A DNA stretch of 64,000 nucleotides, from NCBI GenBank assembly GCA_910587175.1, contig CAJULH010000003.1, forward strand, positions 14,611 to 78,610, given 5' to 3'. The DNA comes from Candidatus Gastranaerophilales bacterium (GTDB lineage Bacteria > Cyanobacteriota > Vampirovibrionia > Gastranaerophilales > Gastranaerophilaceae). The first letter of the stretch is position 1. Every line of letters begins with the position of its first letter. Under the pieces are notes generated by a model. The model was not told where the DNA came from. It worked only from the letters and a program-made list of their open reading frames with translations, and did not search any database. Made by a program: the position numbers and the translations under genes. Below are positions 36,502 through 44,917 of this stretch, in pieces.

Positions 36502-38235
36502 ATGGTAGCTGGTTTTATAAAAAAAATATTATTCAGAATGAACAGACTAAATACCTTTGTAAACAGGTATAAAAGTGCTGCAAAAGAAGTTTATCTGCCA
36601 TCCCTTGCCTATATAAACTGGGGTATAAAACTTCTTGATGAAGGACATTCAAAAGAGGCTTTAAAAAAGTTTGAAATAAGCAAAGATATGGCGTATCAAA
36701 ATCCTGAAAGCTATTTAAACATAGGGATGATTAAGGCTAAAAACGAAGAATTTGAAGAAGCCATAGAATACTTTAGAAAAGCAATAAGGATAGATAATAA
36801 CTGCGCAAAGGCATATGCAATGCTTGGGTCTGCATATTCTGAAATTTCTGATTTTAAAAGGGCAAAAAAAGCTTTTGATATTTCATTAAAAATGGATTCA
36901 AGAAATTCGCAAACTTATATAAACCAGGCAATTTTTCTTGCAAAATTTGATAAGAAAAAAGAAGCAAACGAGGCTTTTCAAAAGGCTTGTATGTATAATC
37001 CTGCCAATATGCAGGCAATTTTTCTATGGGGTGTTTTATTATCCCAAATGGGTCAATATGAGGCTGCAATAGAAAAGTTTCAAAAAGTTCATTCTATGCT
37101 TCCTTTTCATTCGGAGGCTCTTTATTATCTTGGATACTGTTTCTTCCAGTTGAAAAATTATAAATATTCATCCGAGTATGCTAAAAAAGCTTTAATTTTA
37201 ACGCCCGGCAAACTTGATACATACATTCTTCTTGCAGAATCTTATATGAATTTAAAGGATGAGAAAAATTGTAATCAAACATATGAAAAAGCTCTCTCCA
37301 TTTCGCCTTTAACATCCCAGTTTTATTCTTCCTGGGGACTTTCATTACAGAATTTTCAAAAATGGGAAGCCTCTGTTGATAAGTTTAAAAAGGCTATTGA
37401 ATATGATGATACGGGAGTTTTTCAGCATTACGGGCTTTCTATTTCGTATTTAAAAACAGGCAGGGATGATGAAGCTTATGTTGTTATGCAAAGAATCCTG
37501 GAGTTAAACCCTGAACACACTATAACACTTTATAACACAGGGCAGTATTTCTTTAAAAAGAAAGAATATGATGAGGCTGTTAAATATTTCACCCGTGCAA
37601 TAGAATCTTTCCACGATGTGAAGCATATATATTTTAATATTGCAAATTGCTATCATTTTAAGGGTGATTATAAAAATGCGCTTAAGTATTGGGAAAAGAC
37701 TGTTGAATACAATCCGGATAATATTGATGCAAAAGTGAATCTTGCAAATACTTATGCAATTTTGGGGGATAAGGAAACTGCAATCAGAAAAATAAGAGGC
37801 GCATACCTTAAGGATAAAAGAAATCCGAGGATAATTCTTGTATATGCTATTTTGCTCCTTAAAAATAATGAATTTTATGATGCTATGGAAAAGTTTGAAA
37901 AAGCCTTTGAGATTGATAATTCTCTTGTTATCGCGGCGTTTGGAAAGATTGAATGTCTGATTAAAACAAACAAAGCAAAAGAGGCTTTAGGGCTTCTTGA
38001 AAAATATGAAGAAAACCATGGCAAAAATAAAGAGTTTTTAATGCTTAAAATTGTTGCATATTTAAAGCTTCTTGAAAATGATGAAAATAATGAATATTTA
38101 ATTAAGACAACATTAGAGGTTTGTGATAGAATGTTTTCTATCCATGGCGATTCTGAAGTCTGGATAAAAGAAAAATACGAAGAGTTAAGAAATAAAATAA
38201 TACAAAGGGAAAACCAAAAGGAAGAAAAAGAGTAG
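36502..38235 (+). CDS. Large TPR-repeat protein
   Basis: A 577-residue protein composed of about 14 tetratricopeptide repeats from residue 30 to 520, with helix pairs such as A-I-E-Y-F-R-K-A-I-R and A-L-K-Y-W-E-K-T-V. The first 30 residues are basic and hydrophobic, with no clear cleavage site, and the end is a charged Lys/Glu-rich helix. It sits between the KdsC-like gene and aspartate kinase, 23 bp and 4 bp away, within one apparent operon. Its partner is unknown. It may be a scaffold for envelope assembly given kdsC, but that is inference only. Confidence 0.88.
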   Translation: MVAGFIKKILFRMNRLNTFVNRYKSAAKEVYLPSLAYINWGIKLLDEGHSKEALKKFEISKDMAYQNPESYLNIGMIKAKNEEFEEAIEYFRKAIRIDNNCAKAYAMLGSAYSEISDFKRAKKAFDISLKMDSRNSQTYINQAIFLAKFDKKKEANEAFQKACMYNPANMQAIFLWGVLLSQMGQYEAAIEKFQKVHSMLPFHSEALYYLGYCFFQLKNYKYSSEYAKKALILTPGKLDTYILLAESYMNLKDEKNCNQTYEKALSISPLTSQFYSSWGLSLQNFQKWEASVDKFKKAIEYDDTGVFQHYGLSISYLKTGRDDEAYVVMQRILELNPEHTITLYNTGQYFFKKKEYDEAVKYFTRAIESFHDVKHIYFNIANCYHFKGDYKNALKYWEKTVEYNPDNIDAKVNLANTYAILGDKETAIRKIRGAYLKDKRNPRIILVYAILLLKNNEFYDAMEKFEKAFEIDNSLVIAAFGKIECLIKTNKAKEALGLLEKYEENHGKNKEFLMLKIVAYLKLLENDENNEYLIKTTLEVCDRMFSIHGDSEVWIKEKYEELRNKIIQRENQKEEKE

Positions 38236-38239
38236 GACA

Positions 38240-39499
38240 ATGAGTGTTATAGTTCAAAAATTTGGCGGCACATCTCTTGCCGATACGGATAAAATCAAAA
38301 ACGTTGCACGTGCGGTAGTAAAAGAAAAAGAACTTGGAAACGATGTCATAGTTGTGGTTTCTGCCATGGGACACACAACGGATAATTTAATCAAACTTGC
38401 CCATGAAATTTCAGCACATCCTTCTGACCGCGAAATGGATATGCTTATGTCTACGGGGGAACAGGTTTCTATCGCTCTTTTGACTATGGCAATTCAAGAG
38501 ATGGGCTATAGCGCCGTTTCTATGACCGGGGCACAGGTAGGGATTTTAACCGAAGACACCCATTCAAAGGCAAGAATTGTTGATATTAAAACGGACAAGC
38601 TTAAAAACCATATTGAAGAAGGAAAGATTGTAATTGTTGCAGGTTTTCAGGGCGTGACCAAAAAAGGCGAGATAACAACCCTTGGAAGAGGCGGTTCTGA
38701 TACATCAGCAGTTGCAATAGCCGCTGCAATGAAGGTAGACAGATGCGATATCTATTCCGATGTTGAAGGTATCTATACTACAGACCCGAGGGTTGTGCCT
38801 ACTGCACATAAATTAAAAGAGATTTCATATGAAGAAATGCTTGAGCTTGCACGTGTAGGTGCGAATGTTTTACACCCAAGATCTGTTGAGACTGCAAAAC
38901 AATTCAACGTGCCGATGAGGCTTAGAAGCTCATTTAAACTTGATGATTTAGGAACTTTAATAATAGGAGTAAACGAAATGGAAATCTACAAACCCGTCAC
39001 AGGGCTTGCTTGCGATAATTCACAGGTTAGGGTTGTAATTTGTGATGTGCCGGATAAACCGGGTAATGCAGGCAAACTATTTACCCTTCTTGCAAAATAT
39101 GAACTTTCCGTTGATATGATTATCCAGTCTTATGCAAGGAGCCACAATAATACAAATGATATTGCATTTACGATTGATAAAGATGATTTAACAAGATTTT
39201 GTGCCTTCAAAGATGAGATTACAAAACTTATGAATCCAAGTAATATCCATATCGATGAAGATATTGCAAAAGTTTCAATAGTGGGTGCCGGCATGATAGA
39301 CCGCCCGGGTATTGCATCTATGATGTTTGAAACACTTGCAAGGGAAAACGTAAATATCAAAATGATTTCAACAAGTGAAATTAAAATCAGCTGCCTTGTT
39401 GAAAAATTCAATGCTAAAAAAGCAGTACAGGCGCTTTGCAAAACATTTGAACTGGATGGTGCCGAAGCTGCTGTTGTAAGGGGCACTTTGCCGGATTAA
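38240..39499 (+). CDS. lysC: Aspartate kinase
   Basis: A 419-residue enzyme phosphorylating aspartate in lysine, threonine and methionine synthesis. The opening K-F-G-G-T-S, S-T-G-E-Q, G-R-G-G-S-D-T-S and S-D-V-E-G-I-Y-T-T-D-P-R-V are diagnostic of the catalytic domain (1-250). Two ACT domains follow at about 265-340 and 345-415, as in monofunctional lysine- or threonine-sensitive kinases. A GTAGGA site precedes the ATG. A 203-bp structured segment separates it from the next gene. Confidence 0.97.
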   Translation: MSVIVQKFGGTSLADTDKIKNVARAVVKEKELGNDVIVVVSAMGHTTDNLIKLAHEISAHPSDREMDMLMSTGEQVSIALLTMAIQEMGYSAVSMTGAQVGILTEDTHSKARIVDIKTDKLKNHIEEGKIVIVAGFQGVTKKGEITTLGRGGSDTSAVAIAAAMKVDRCDIYSDVEGIYTTDPRVVPTAHKLKEISYEEMLELARVGANVLHPRSVETAKQFNVPMRLRSSFKLDDLGTLIIGVNEMEIYKPVTGLACDNSQVRVVICDVPDKPGNAGKLFTLLAKYELSVDMIIQSYARSHNNTNDIAFTIDKDDLTRFCAFKDEITKLMNPSNIHIDEDIAKVSIVGAGMIDRPGIASMMFETLARENVNIKMISTSEIKISCLVEKFNAKKAVQALCKTFELDGAEAAVVRGTLPD

Positions 39500-39504
39500 G
39501 AAAG

Positions 39505-39690
39505 TGCGACCTGTGTTTCCGATAAACATTGTGTAAACAATTTAAACGGAACGCGGTGATGGTGATGCTCTGCCGAAAGAAAGATTGACTAAATACAGGT
39601 TTTCTTGGAGAGTGTGAAACTTTCGGGTGCCGGTGCCAGTGAAACCTGTAAAAGGCGGAACGCCCGCGGGAGCTTTAATTAAAGCAGCAA
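39505..39690 (+). ncRNA. Candidate structured leader RNA, family unknown
   Basis: Non-coding DNA between lysC and the LdpA-like gene, GC-richer than its surroundings and full of complementary segments. ACAGGTTT (39595-39602) pairs perfectly with AAACCTGT (39642-39649), and its first six bases can instead pair with ACCTGT (39509-39514), so two folds compete. Other stems: TTCCG/CGGAA around an ATTGT/ACAAT hairpin (39517-39551), CCGAAAG (39573-39579) with CTTTCGG (39620-39626), GGCG/CGCC (39654-39664), and a 14-nt palindrome at 39672-39685. GGTGAT and GGTGCC each occur twice in tandem, and CGGAACGC twice. This looks like a riboswitch or attenuator for the genes downstream, but I match it to no known class. 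Confidence 0.5.
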
Positions 39691-39702
39691 AAAAGGAATA
39701 AA

Positions 39703-40692
39703 ATGACCCTAAAGATTAATACAAAATTCAAGCTTATTTTGGGGCTTGGAAATAGAGATACCAAAAGCGCCATAGATACGGCGCTTTTGTATGCAAATGT
39801 AGGTGTCAGATTCTTTGATGCTTCGCCTGAAATTTTACCGCAATTGGGCAATGCGCTTTTAAAAGCCGGATATAACAGAGATGAATTTATTCTATGCGCT
39901 TCCGTTCCGTCTTTGGGGGATATCCATGGAAGGAAAGCAAATATAAGTTCTGTTGTGTGCTCGGGATGTACATTGTGTTCAAAAGATTGCCCCGAAAATG
40001 CCATTTTAAAAGATAAAAAGACAGGCAAATGCAGTGTTGATTCTAAAAAATGCATAGGGTGCGGGATGTGTAAAAAGCTTACAAATTGCTATGCAATATC
40101 CTTTGAATATGGAAACCGCGAGCTGAATTGCCTGCAAGAACTTATTCAAAGCGGTTTTATGCTTGATATGACAGAATTTCACGCATCCATTTCAAATAAA
40201 AAACAGATTTTAAAGGATTTCAGGGATATTTTATCTGTCTTTAAGGGTGATATAAGTGTTTGTATCAACAGAAGACAGTTTCCGCTTGAAGATACAGTAA
40301 AACTATTATCTGAATTAAAAAGACTATTCAGACTTGGAAACCCGGATGCCAATTTCTATGTGCAGGCGGATGGTGCCTCCATGAACGGTGGTGCTTCGGG
40401 CAAAGATTCAACTCTTGAGTGTATTTTATTTGCAAAAGAGCTTGTGCCGTATGGGTTTGATTTGATAATTTCGGGCGGGACTAATATAAACACGCCAAAA
40501 ATGGCTAAAAATGCCGGTATAGATCCTGTTATAGCCTATGGAACCTACGCAAGAAAAATAGTTTCAGGCGTCTCAAAGGATACGGCGCTTTTGCGTGCAA
40601 AAGAACTTTTCTTTGAAACTGAAAATCCGGGGTATGCTGCAGATTGTAGTATTGAGAATGATATTGAATGCAGCGCGGCGGTGAAATGCTAG
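39703..40692 (+). CDS. LdpA-like iron-sulfur protein
   Basis: A 329-residue protein with two ferredoxin-type clusters, C86-x2-C89-x2-C92-x3-C96 and C117-x2-C120-x2-C123-x5-C129. The C-terminal half (about 130-325) carries Q-A-D-G-A-S-M-N-G, S-G-G-T-N-I-N-T and A-Y-G-T-Y-A-R-K, which I recognise from LdpA, the cyanobacterial light-dependent period protein that links redox state to the circadian clock. No clock gene is in the window, so here it is probably a redox-related iron-sulfur protein of unknown role. The AAGGA site follows the structured segment, and tilS overlaps its end. Confidence 0.75.
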   Translation: MTLKINTKFKLILGLGNRDTKSAIDTALLYANVGVRFFDASPEILPQLGNALLKAGYNRDEFILCASVPSLGDIHGRKANISSVVCSGCTLCSKDCPENAILKDKKTGKCSVDSKKCIGCGMCKKLTNCYAISFEYGNRELNCLQELIQSGFMLDMTEFHASISNKKQILKDFRDILSVFKGDISVCINRRQFPLEDTVKLLSELKRLFRLGNPDANFYVQADGASMNGGASGKDSTLECILFAKELVPYGFDLIISGGTNINTPKMAKNAGIDPVIAYGTYARKIVSGVSKDTALLRAKELFFETENPGYAADCSIENDIECSAAVKC

Positions 40693-41672
40693 AAAAAACA
40701 GTTAATTTTTTGCAAAAATACAGTATAAAAAATGAAACAGTGCTCGCTGCTGTTTCGGGCGGTGTGGACAGTGTTGTTATGCTGCATATTTTGTGTACTT
40801 TGAAAAAAGAATTCGGACTGAATTTAAAAGTGGTTCATTTAAACCACAACTGGCGCGCCGAAGAATCCAAAAAGGATATGGAATTTGTAAAAAAACTTGC
40901 CAAGGATTCGAATTTAGAGTTTTATGCGGAAACTTTAGATGATGATGTTAAAAAAACAGAGCTTTCCGCACGTGATGAGCGGTATGCTTTCTTTGAAAGG
41001 GCTCTTCAAAAGTTTAATTCAAAGATTTGCTTCCTTGCCCATAATAAAAATGATAACGCGGAAACCCTTATATATCGTGTTATAAAAGGAACAGGACCTT
41101 CAGGGCTTTCATCAATTCCAAAATGCCGCCCGCCGTATTATCGCCCTTTGATTAATTTTTCCCGTTTTGAAATTGAAGAATACGCAAAATCAAACAGGCT
41201 TAAATACAGACTGGATGCCTCAAATGAGGATACGCAGTATAAAAGAAACTTTATCAGAAAGAATATTCTGCCTGAGATGGAGAAAATTAACAAAAATGCA
41301 GTTGATGCAATAAATTCCCTCATAAACCTTTCGGATGAAAGAAACGATATATTGGAAGATTATCTTAAAAGCATTGAAAATACTGTGTTTGAAGCCGGAA
41401 GTGAAAGCTTCGCGCACAACAAGCCCACTATAAAGAGAGATGCGTTTTTATCCTTAAAAGAACCATTGCAGCGGGAAATTATCTCAAGGTATTTTAAAGG
41501 TATTTTAAAAAACAGGGACTATAAGACGATTCTAAGAATTCAAAATTTTATTAAAGAAAATGAAAATTCTACCCTTTCAATCAATGCAGACAGTTTTTTG
41601 AAGGTTTTCAGAGGCTCTGTATTTTTGTACAAAAGGGAAAAACCAAAGAAGGAGGCGGATTATGATGGATAA
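40686..41672 (+). CDS. tilS: tRNA(Ile)-lysidine synthetase
   Basis: TilS converts the wobble cytidine of tRNA-Ile(CAU) to lysidine so that it reads AUA. The start is placed at ATG 40686 (GGCGGTGAA before it), giving 328 residues and a 7-bp overlap with the previous gene. The PP-loop S-G-G-V-D-S is at 24-29, followed by H-L-N-H-N-W-R and H-N-K-N-D-N-A-E-T. It is of the shorter type with a reduced C-terminal domain. It overlaps hpt by 11 bp, the same tilS-hpt order as in Bacillus. Confidence 0.95.
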   Translation: MLEKTVNFLQKYSIKNETVLAAVSGGVDSVVMLHILCTLKKEFGLNLKVVHLNHNWRAEESKKDMEFVKKLAKDSNLEFYAETLDDDVKKTELSARDERYAFFERALQKFNSKICFLAHNKNDNAETLIYRVIKGTGPSGLSSIPKCRPPYYRPLINFSRFEIEEYAKSNRLKYRLDASNEDTQYKRNFIRKNILPEMEKINKNAVDAINSLINLSDERNDILEDYLKSIENTVFEAGSESFAHNKPTIKRDAFLSLKEPLQREIISRYFKGILKNRDYKTILRIQNFIKENENSTLSINADSFLKVFRGSVFLYKREKPKKEADYDG

Positions 41673-42201
41673 AACCCTTAAAACCCTTATAGGCAGCGAG
41701 GATTTAACAAAAGAAATTAAAAATCTGGCAGACAGAATAAATGCTTATTATGCTGAAAAATATTCACTGAATGAGGAGCTTACCATTGTTTGTGTTTTAA
41801 AAGGTGCAGTTATGTTTTTTACAGAATTATCCAAACACCTTAAAATGCCGCTCAGGATGGAGTTTGTAAGTCTTTCAAGCTACGGCGCCGGTGAAAAATC
41901 TTCCGGTAAAGTTTCTGCGCTGAGCCTGTCTCTTCCGCCTTTAGAGAATAAAAATGTTCTTGTGGTGGAAGATATTATGGACACAGGGCTTACTTTGAAA
42001 TTTTTACTTGATTTTATCAAGACAAAATGCAAGGCTAATGATGTGAAACTTGCAGTTATGTGCGATAAAAAATGTGCCAGAAAATATGATATTTCACCGG
42101 ATTTCTATGCAATTGACGTGGATGATAAATTCATTGTAGGCTTTGGGCTTGATTATAATGAACTATACCGCAACCTGCCATATATCGGGTATTTTGAGTG
42201 A
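41662..42201 (+). CDS. hpt: Hypoxanthine phosphoribosyltransferase
   Basis: A 179-residue purine salvage enzyme forming IMP or GMP from the free base and PRPP. The PRPP-binding motif V-V-E-D-I-M-D-T-G-L-T-L and the early V-L-K-G-A-V-M-F-F loop are typical. The C-terminal D-D-K-F-I-V-G-F-G-L-D-Y-N-E completes the hypoxanthine/guanine type. GGAGG lies 4-8 bp before the tandem ATG ATG. It is the last gene of the LdpA-tilS-hpt group. Confidence 0.96.
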   Translation: MMDKTLKTLIGSEDLTKEIKNLADRINAYYAEKYSLNEELTIVCVLKGAVMFFTELSKHLKMPLRMEFVSLSSYGAGEKSSGKVSALSLSLPPLENKNVLVVEDIMDTGLTLKFLLDFIKTKCKANDVKLAVMCDKKCARKYDISPDFYAIDVDDKFIVGFGLDYNELYRNLPYIGYFE

Positions 42202-42225
42202 TTATTACAAAGAAAATCAGCATCA

Positions 42226-42254
42226 TTGCCCTTGTTTTAGAATAAATGTATAAT
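42226..42254 (+). promoter_or_regulatory. Promoter positioned for a leaderless mRNA
   Basis: TTGCCC (42226-42231), an exact 17-bp spacer and a perfect TATAAT (42249-42254). A start 7-8 bp beyond the -10 falls on the ATG at 42262. Confidence 0.6.
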
Positions 42255-42261
42255 GATGGGT

Positions 42262-42519
42262 ATGGAAGAAGAAAAACTAAAAATTTTAGAGTTAAGAGTT
42301 AAAGATTTAATATCTTCAAAACAATTAATTATAAGTATTTTAATTGTTTTGGTAGGTGGGATTTCAGGGCTATTTTTTATAGAAAACAGTTTGCCAAGAA
42401 ATTTCCTCATTTGTTTTGGTATATTTTACGCTTTAATTCTAATAAAAGATTTCAATAATACCAATTCTGAAATTAGAAAATATTTATACAAAAATAAAAA
42501 GGGCGGTAAAAATGGCTAA
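42262..42519 (+). CDS. Small membrane protein, 85 residues
   Basis: The frame is open from ATG 42253, but that codon overlaps a -10 box, so I use ATG 42262. The product has a Glu/Lys-rich N-terminus, two hydrophobic helices (about 19-38 and 45-63) joined by a short loop, and a basic tail. No family recognised. Its 3' end overlaps the next tiny gene by 8 bp, suggesting a functional pair of membrane peptides. Confidence 0.6.
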   Translation: MEEEKLKILELRVKDLISSKQLIISILIVLVGGISGLFFIENSLPRNFLICFGIFYALILIKDFNNTNSEIRKYLYKNKKGGKNG

Positions 42520-42661
42520 TATAATCGGAGATATAATTACTTATTTTGCAATGACCATAATGGGCATACTTGTGATTTTACATGCAATAAATTCTTTTAC
42601 CCGGAAAAATAAATATGAAGATACTATTGATGAATTTGCCTTAAAAGATGGTCATTCATAA
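42512..42661 (+). CDS. Very small membrane protein, 49 residues
   Basis: A short frame overlapping the stop of the 85-residue membrane protein. GGGCGG lies 6-11 bp before the ATG as a weak ribosome-binding site. One hydrophobic helix spans about residues 4-26, followed by a charged tail. Its overlap with the previous frame and the ordered hydrophobic-then-charged composition suggest a real gene. Function unknown. Confidence 0.5.
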   Translation: MANIIGDIITYFAMTIMGILVILHAINSFTRKNKYEDTIDEFALKDGHS

Positions 42662-42665
42662 AATT

Positions 42666-43199
42666 TTACAAAAACCACCATCTGCAAATAATAACTGCAG
42701 CAATAATGCCGGCGGCATCTGCTAAAATTCCTGTTAACACTGCATGGCGGAATTTTTTAATCCCAACGGCGCCAAAATAAACAGATAAAACATAAAATGT
42801 AGTTTCAGAACTTCCTGTGATGACAGCCGCAAGCTTTGCTGCGTATGAATCTGTACCGTTTGCATTTACAATATCTGAAAATACTCCAAGTGTTGCACCG
42901 CCCGAAAGAGACCGTGTCAGCATCAAAGGAAGGGTGTCAACCGGAATTTTATAAAATTCAAGAGTATTTTGCAGTGCGCCGGTTAACCATTCTATGGCTC
43001 CTGAGGCGCGAAACATAGCCACTGCTGCCATTATTGCCACCAGATACGGAATAATTTTAATGCTTACCCAAAAGCCTTCTTTTGCCCCCTCTGTAAAAGC
43101 TTCATAGGCTGGCACCCTTTTTACAAATGCAGATATAAGGATAATTAGTATTATTGCGGGCAAAATACATACAGAAAGGGAATTCAAGATTTCTTTCAT
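42666..43199 (-). CDS. spmB: SpmB-like membrane protein
   Basis: A 177-residue polytopic protein of the nucleoside-recognition Gate family, matching SpmB of Bacillus. Features are an N-terminal helix, the stretch K-I-I-P-Y-L-V-A-I-M-A-A, and L-T-R-S-L-S-G-G-A-T-L-G (Bacillus has M-R-P-L-S-G-x-x). SpmA/SpmB affect spore core dehydration in Bacillus but also occur in many non-spore-formers, as presumably here. It starts directly after the spmA stop codon. Confidence 0.9.
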   Translation of the reverse strand: MKEILNSLSVCILPAIILIILISAFVKRVPAYEAFTEGAKEGFWVSIKIIPYLVAIMAAVAMFRASGAIEWLTGALQNTLEFYKIPVDTLPLMLTRSLSGGATLGVFSDIVNANGTDSYAAKLAAVITGSSETTFYVLSVYFGAVGIKKFRHAVLTGILADAAGIIAAVIICRWWFL

Positions 43200-43988
43200 C
43201 TAAAATCCCCCCTTTCTTTTTAGCCTCTTCAGTCTGTTTGCTTTTTCTTCTTTTTCTATAAAGCTTTTAGCACTGATTTTCCTTGGAAAAAGTCCTTCGT
43301 TTTGACTGTCTTTTGCAGTATTTTTTTGTTTTTTTGAAAAACCTTTAAATTTATCTTTGTGCTTTTTTGTACATTCATTTGCAGGTTCCCTTATGCTATT
43401 TTCCCTAAAAAACGGAGCTAAGATTTTTGCAATTAATATTGCAAGAATAAATGCTACGCTTGTTACAATCAATGTTGGAAGAATAATTTCTGTCGGGTTT
43501 TCAGCTTTTGCTGCAAGTAAAATTGCAATGACGCTTGCAGGAATTAACTGAAACCCCGCGGTGTTCATCCCGAGAAAAATACACATAGAGTTTGAAGCGG
43601 TGTCTTTGGAACTTCCTGATTTTTTTGCTTCTTCTTTTAAATCCTGCATTGTTTTTATTCCAAATGGCGTTGCTGCGTTTGCTAAGCCAAGGGCATTTGC
43701 ACTGAAGTTAAGCGCTATATTTGAAAAGGCAGGACTATTTTTTGGGAGTTCATTAAAAATCAGCCTTAAAGCTGGGCTTATAATCCTTGAAAACCACAGA
43801 ACAAGACCGCTTTTTTGGGCAATGCGTACAATGCCGAGCCAAAATGCCATAATCCCGACAAGCGCAATTGCAATATTTACGGCACTTTGCACTGATTCAA
43901 GCATTGCATTTGTAACATCATTTAATCTGCCGTTTATCGCGCCAAAAATTATAGAAATTGCAATTAAACCGCCCCATATATAATTCAT
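43200..43988 (-). CDS. spmA: SpmA-like membrane protein with basic tail
   Basis: A 262-residue SpmA homologue with the typical opening (N-Y-I-W-G-G-L-I), N-x-A-A-N-x-L-G-L-x-N-A-A-T-P-F-G-x-K region and N-T-A-x-x-Q-L-I-P stretch. The membrane domain ends near residue 195. Beyond it is a strongly basic, Lys-rich tail of about 65 residues that ordinary SpmA proteins (about 195) lack. The tail might bind anionic lipid or nucleic acid. It pairs with spmB, the usual gene order. Confidence 0.9.
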   Translation of the reverse strand: MNYIWGGLIAISIIFGAINGRLNDVTNAMLESVQSAVNIAIALVGIMAFWLGIVRIAQKSGLVLWFSRIISPALRLIFNELPKNSPAFSNIALNFSANALGLANAATPFGIKTMQDLKEEAKKSGSSKDTASNSMCIFLGMNTAGFQLIPASVIAILLAAKAENPTEIILPTLIVTSVAFILAILIAKILAPFFRENSIREPANECTKKHKDKFKGFSKKQKNTAKDSQNEGLFPRKISAKSFIEKEEKANRLKRLKRKGGF

Positions 43989-43996
43989 AATATTCC

Positions 43997-44770
43997 TTAG
44001 TGCCTTACAAGGTCGTAATTGTGATAGTTCCAGGCATTCTGGTTTATTGTATATTTTGTAGCAAGACCGTTTTTAATTGTTTCAATCAATACTCTCTCTA
44101 TTGCATTTTGAATGGTTTCAGAATTTGCCAGACGTCCAAATGCGGGATATAACTTTGCATTCAACTGTTTTAGACTGAATTCTTTAATATTTTCAATTTC
44201 ATCCAGATAGCAGGCACCCGCCACAAATTCATCCAGGGGAGTATTTATATTTTTATTCTTTATATATTCTTCAAATGTCAGAATTTTAGCTTCTTTTGTG
44301 TCTTTAGCTGTGTTTGCACCCTCTTTTTTTGAAGGTTCTTTTACTACAACTGTTATATTTTTTTCATCTTCTTTTTCCAGAACATTTCTGTTTTCGCTAA
44401 AGTCCAAAGCATCATCAATGCAAGAGATATCGCATTCTACATCTTCCAGCTTAATATCTGTTTCATTGACATTACTGTCTTTCTGTGTTTTGGACTCTGC
44501 TTCTTCGGATTTATCTTCCGCCTTTTCTTCTTCCGGTGCTGCAACTTCTTCTTCGGGCTTATTTTCAGGCTCTGCTTTTTTTCCTAAATTGCCATATTCA
44601 AGCTTTGCAGCTTCTTTGAAATTGGTCTCAAAATTTTCCCATTCCTCTTTTTTATAGAGCATGGATTTTACATATTGGTCAAATTCGCTTCCTATAATAT
44701 CGGGGATGTCGCTTGCAAGCGATAATTCGCAAACATCATTATATTTCACGGTTAATCTGTATTTTGCCAT
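43997..44770 (-). CDS. Unassigned acidic protein
   Basis: A 257-residue soluble protein with AAAGGTG before its ATG. The N-terminal 50 residues (M-A-K-Y-R-L-T-V-K) look like a small beta-alpha unit and weakly resemble the 44-residue protein encoded just upstream. A Glu/Lys/Ala-rich disordered region spans about 60-165, and a helical C-terminal part spans about 170-257. No known family. It lies 8 bp before spmA and 12 bp after the small gene, so it belongs to the same operon. Confidence 0.7.
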   Translation of the reverse strand: MAKYRLTVKYNDVCELSLASDIPDIIGSEFDQYVKSMLYKKEEWENFETNFKEAAKLEYGNLGKKAEPENKPEEEVAAPEEEKAEDKSEEAESKTQKDSNVNETDIKLEDVECDISCIDDALDFSENRNVLEKEDEKNITVVVKEPSKKEGANTAKDTKEAKILTFEEYIKNKNINTPLDEFVAGACYLDEIENIKEFSLKQLNAKLYPAFGRLANSETIQNAIERVLIETIKNGLATKYTINQNAWNYHNYDLVRH

Positions 44771-44782
44771 AAACTACACCTT

Positions 44783-44917
44783 TTAGGCTTGGGCATTACT
44801 CTGTTTCAGGATATCTTCACGCCATTTTGACAATTCATCTTCTATAAACTTCGCCTCGTCAGATGAAATTTCAATCTCAATTTCGCCTTTTTTTATTTTA
44901 AAAACATATTCTGCCAT
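44783..44917 (-). CDS. Small acidic protein, 44 residues
   Basis: A short frame with an excellent AAGGAG site 7 bp before its ATG. The product begins M-A-E-Y-V-F-K-I-K, has alternating I-E-I-E-I in the middle and an amphipathic helix at the end. The opening resembles that of the next gene's product. It is the first gene of the presumed operon with the acidic protein, spmA and spmB. Function unknown. Confidence 0.65.
   Translation of the reverse strand: MAEYVFKIKKGEIEIEISSDEAKFIEDELSKWREDILKQSNAQA

Noticed and set aside
39500..39702. A cobalamin, lysine or THF riboswitch
   Set aside because: Some short matches (GGTG, GGAGAGT, GCGGTGA) occur, but the order and conserved boxes of these classes are absent, so I leave it unclassified.
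42666..43988. SpmA/SpmB as evidence of sporulation
   Set aside because: These genes are common in non-spore-formers and no other sporulation gene is in the window.
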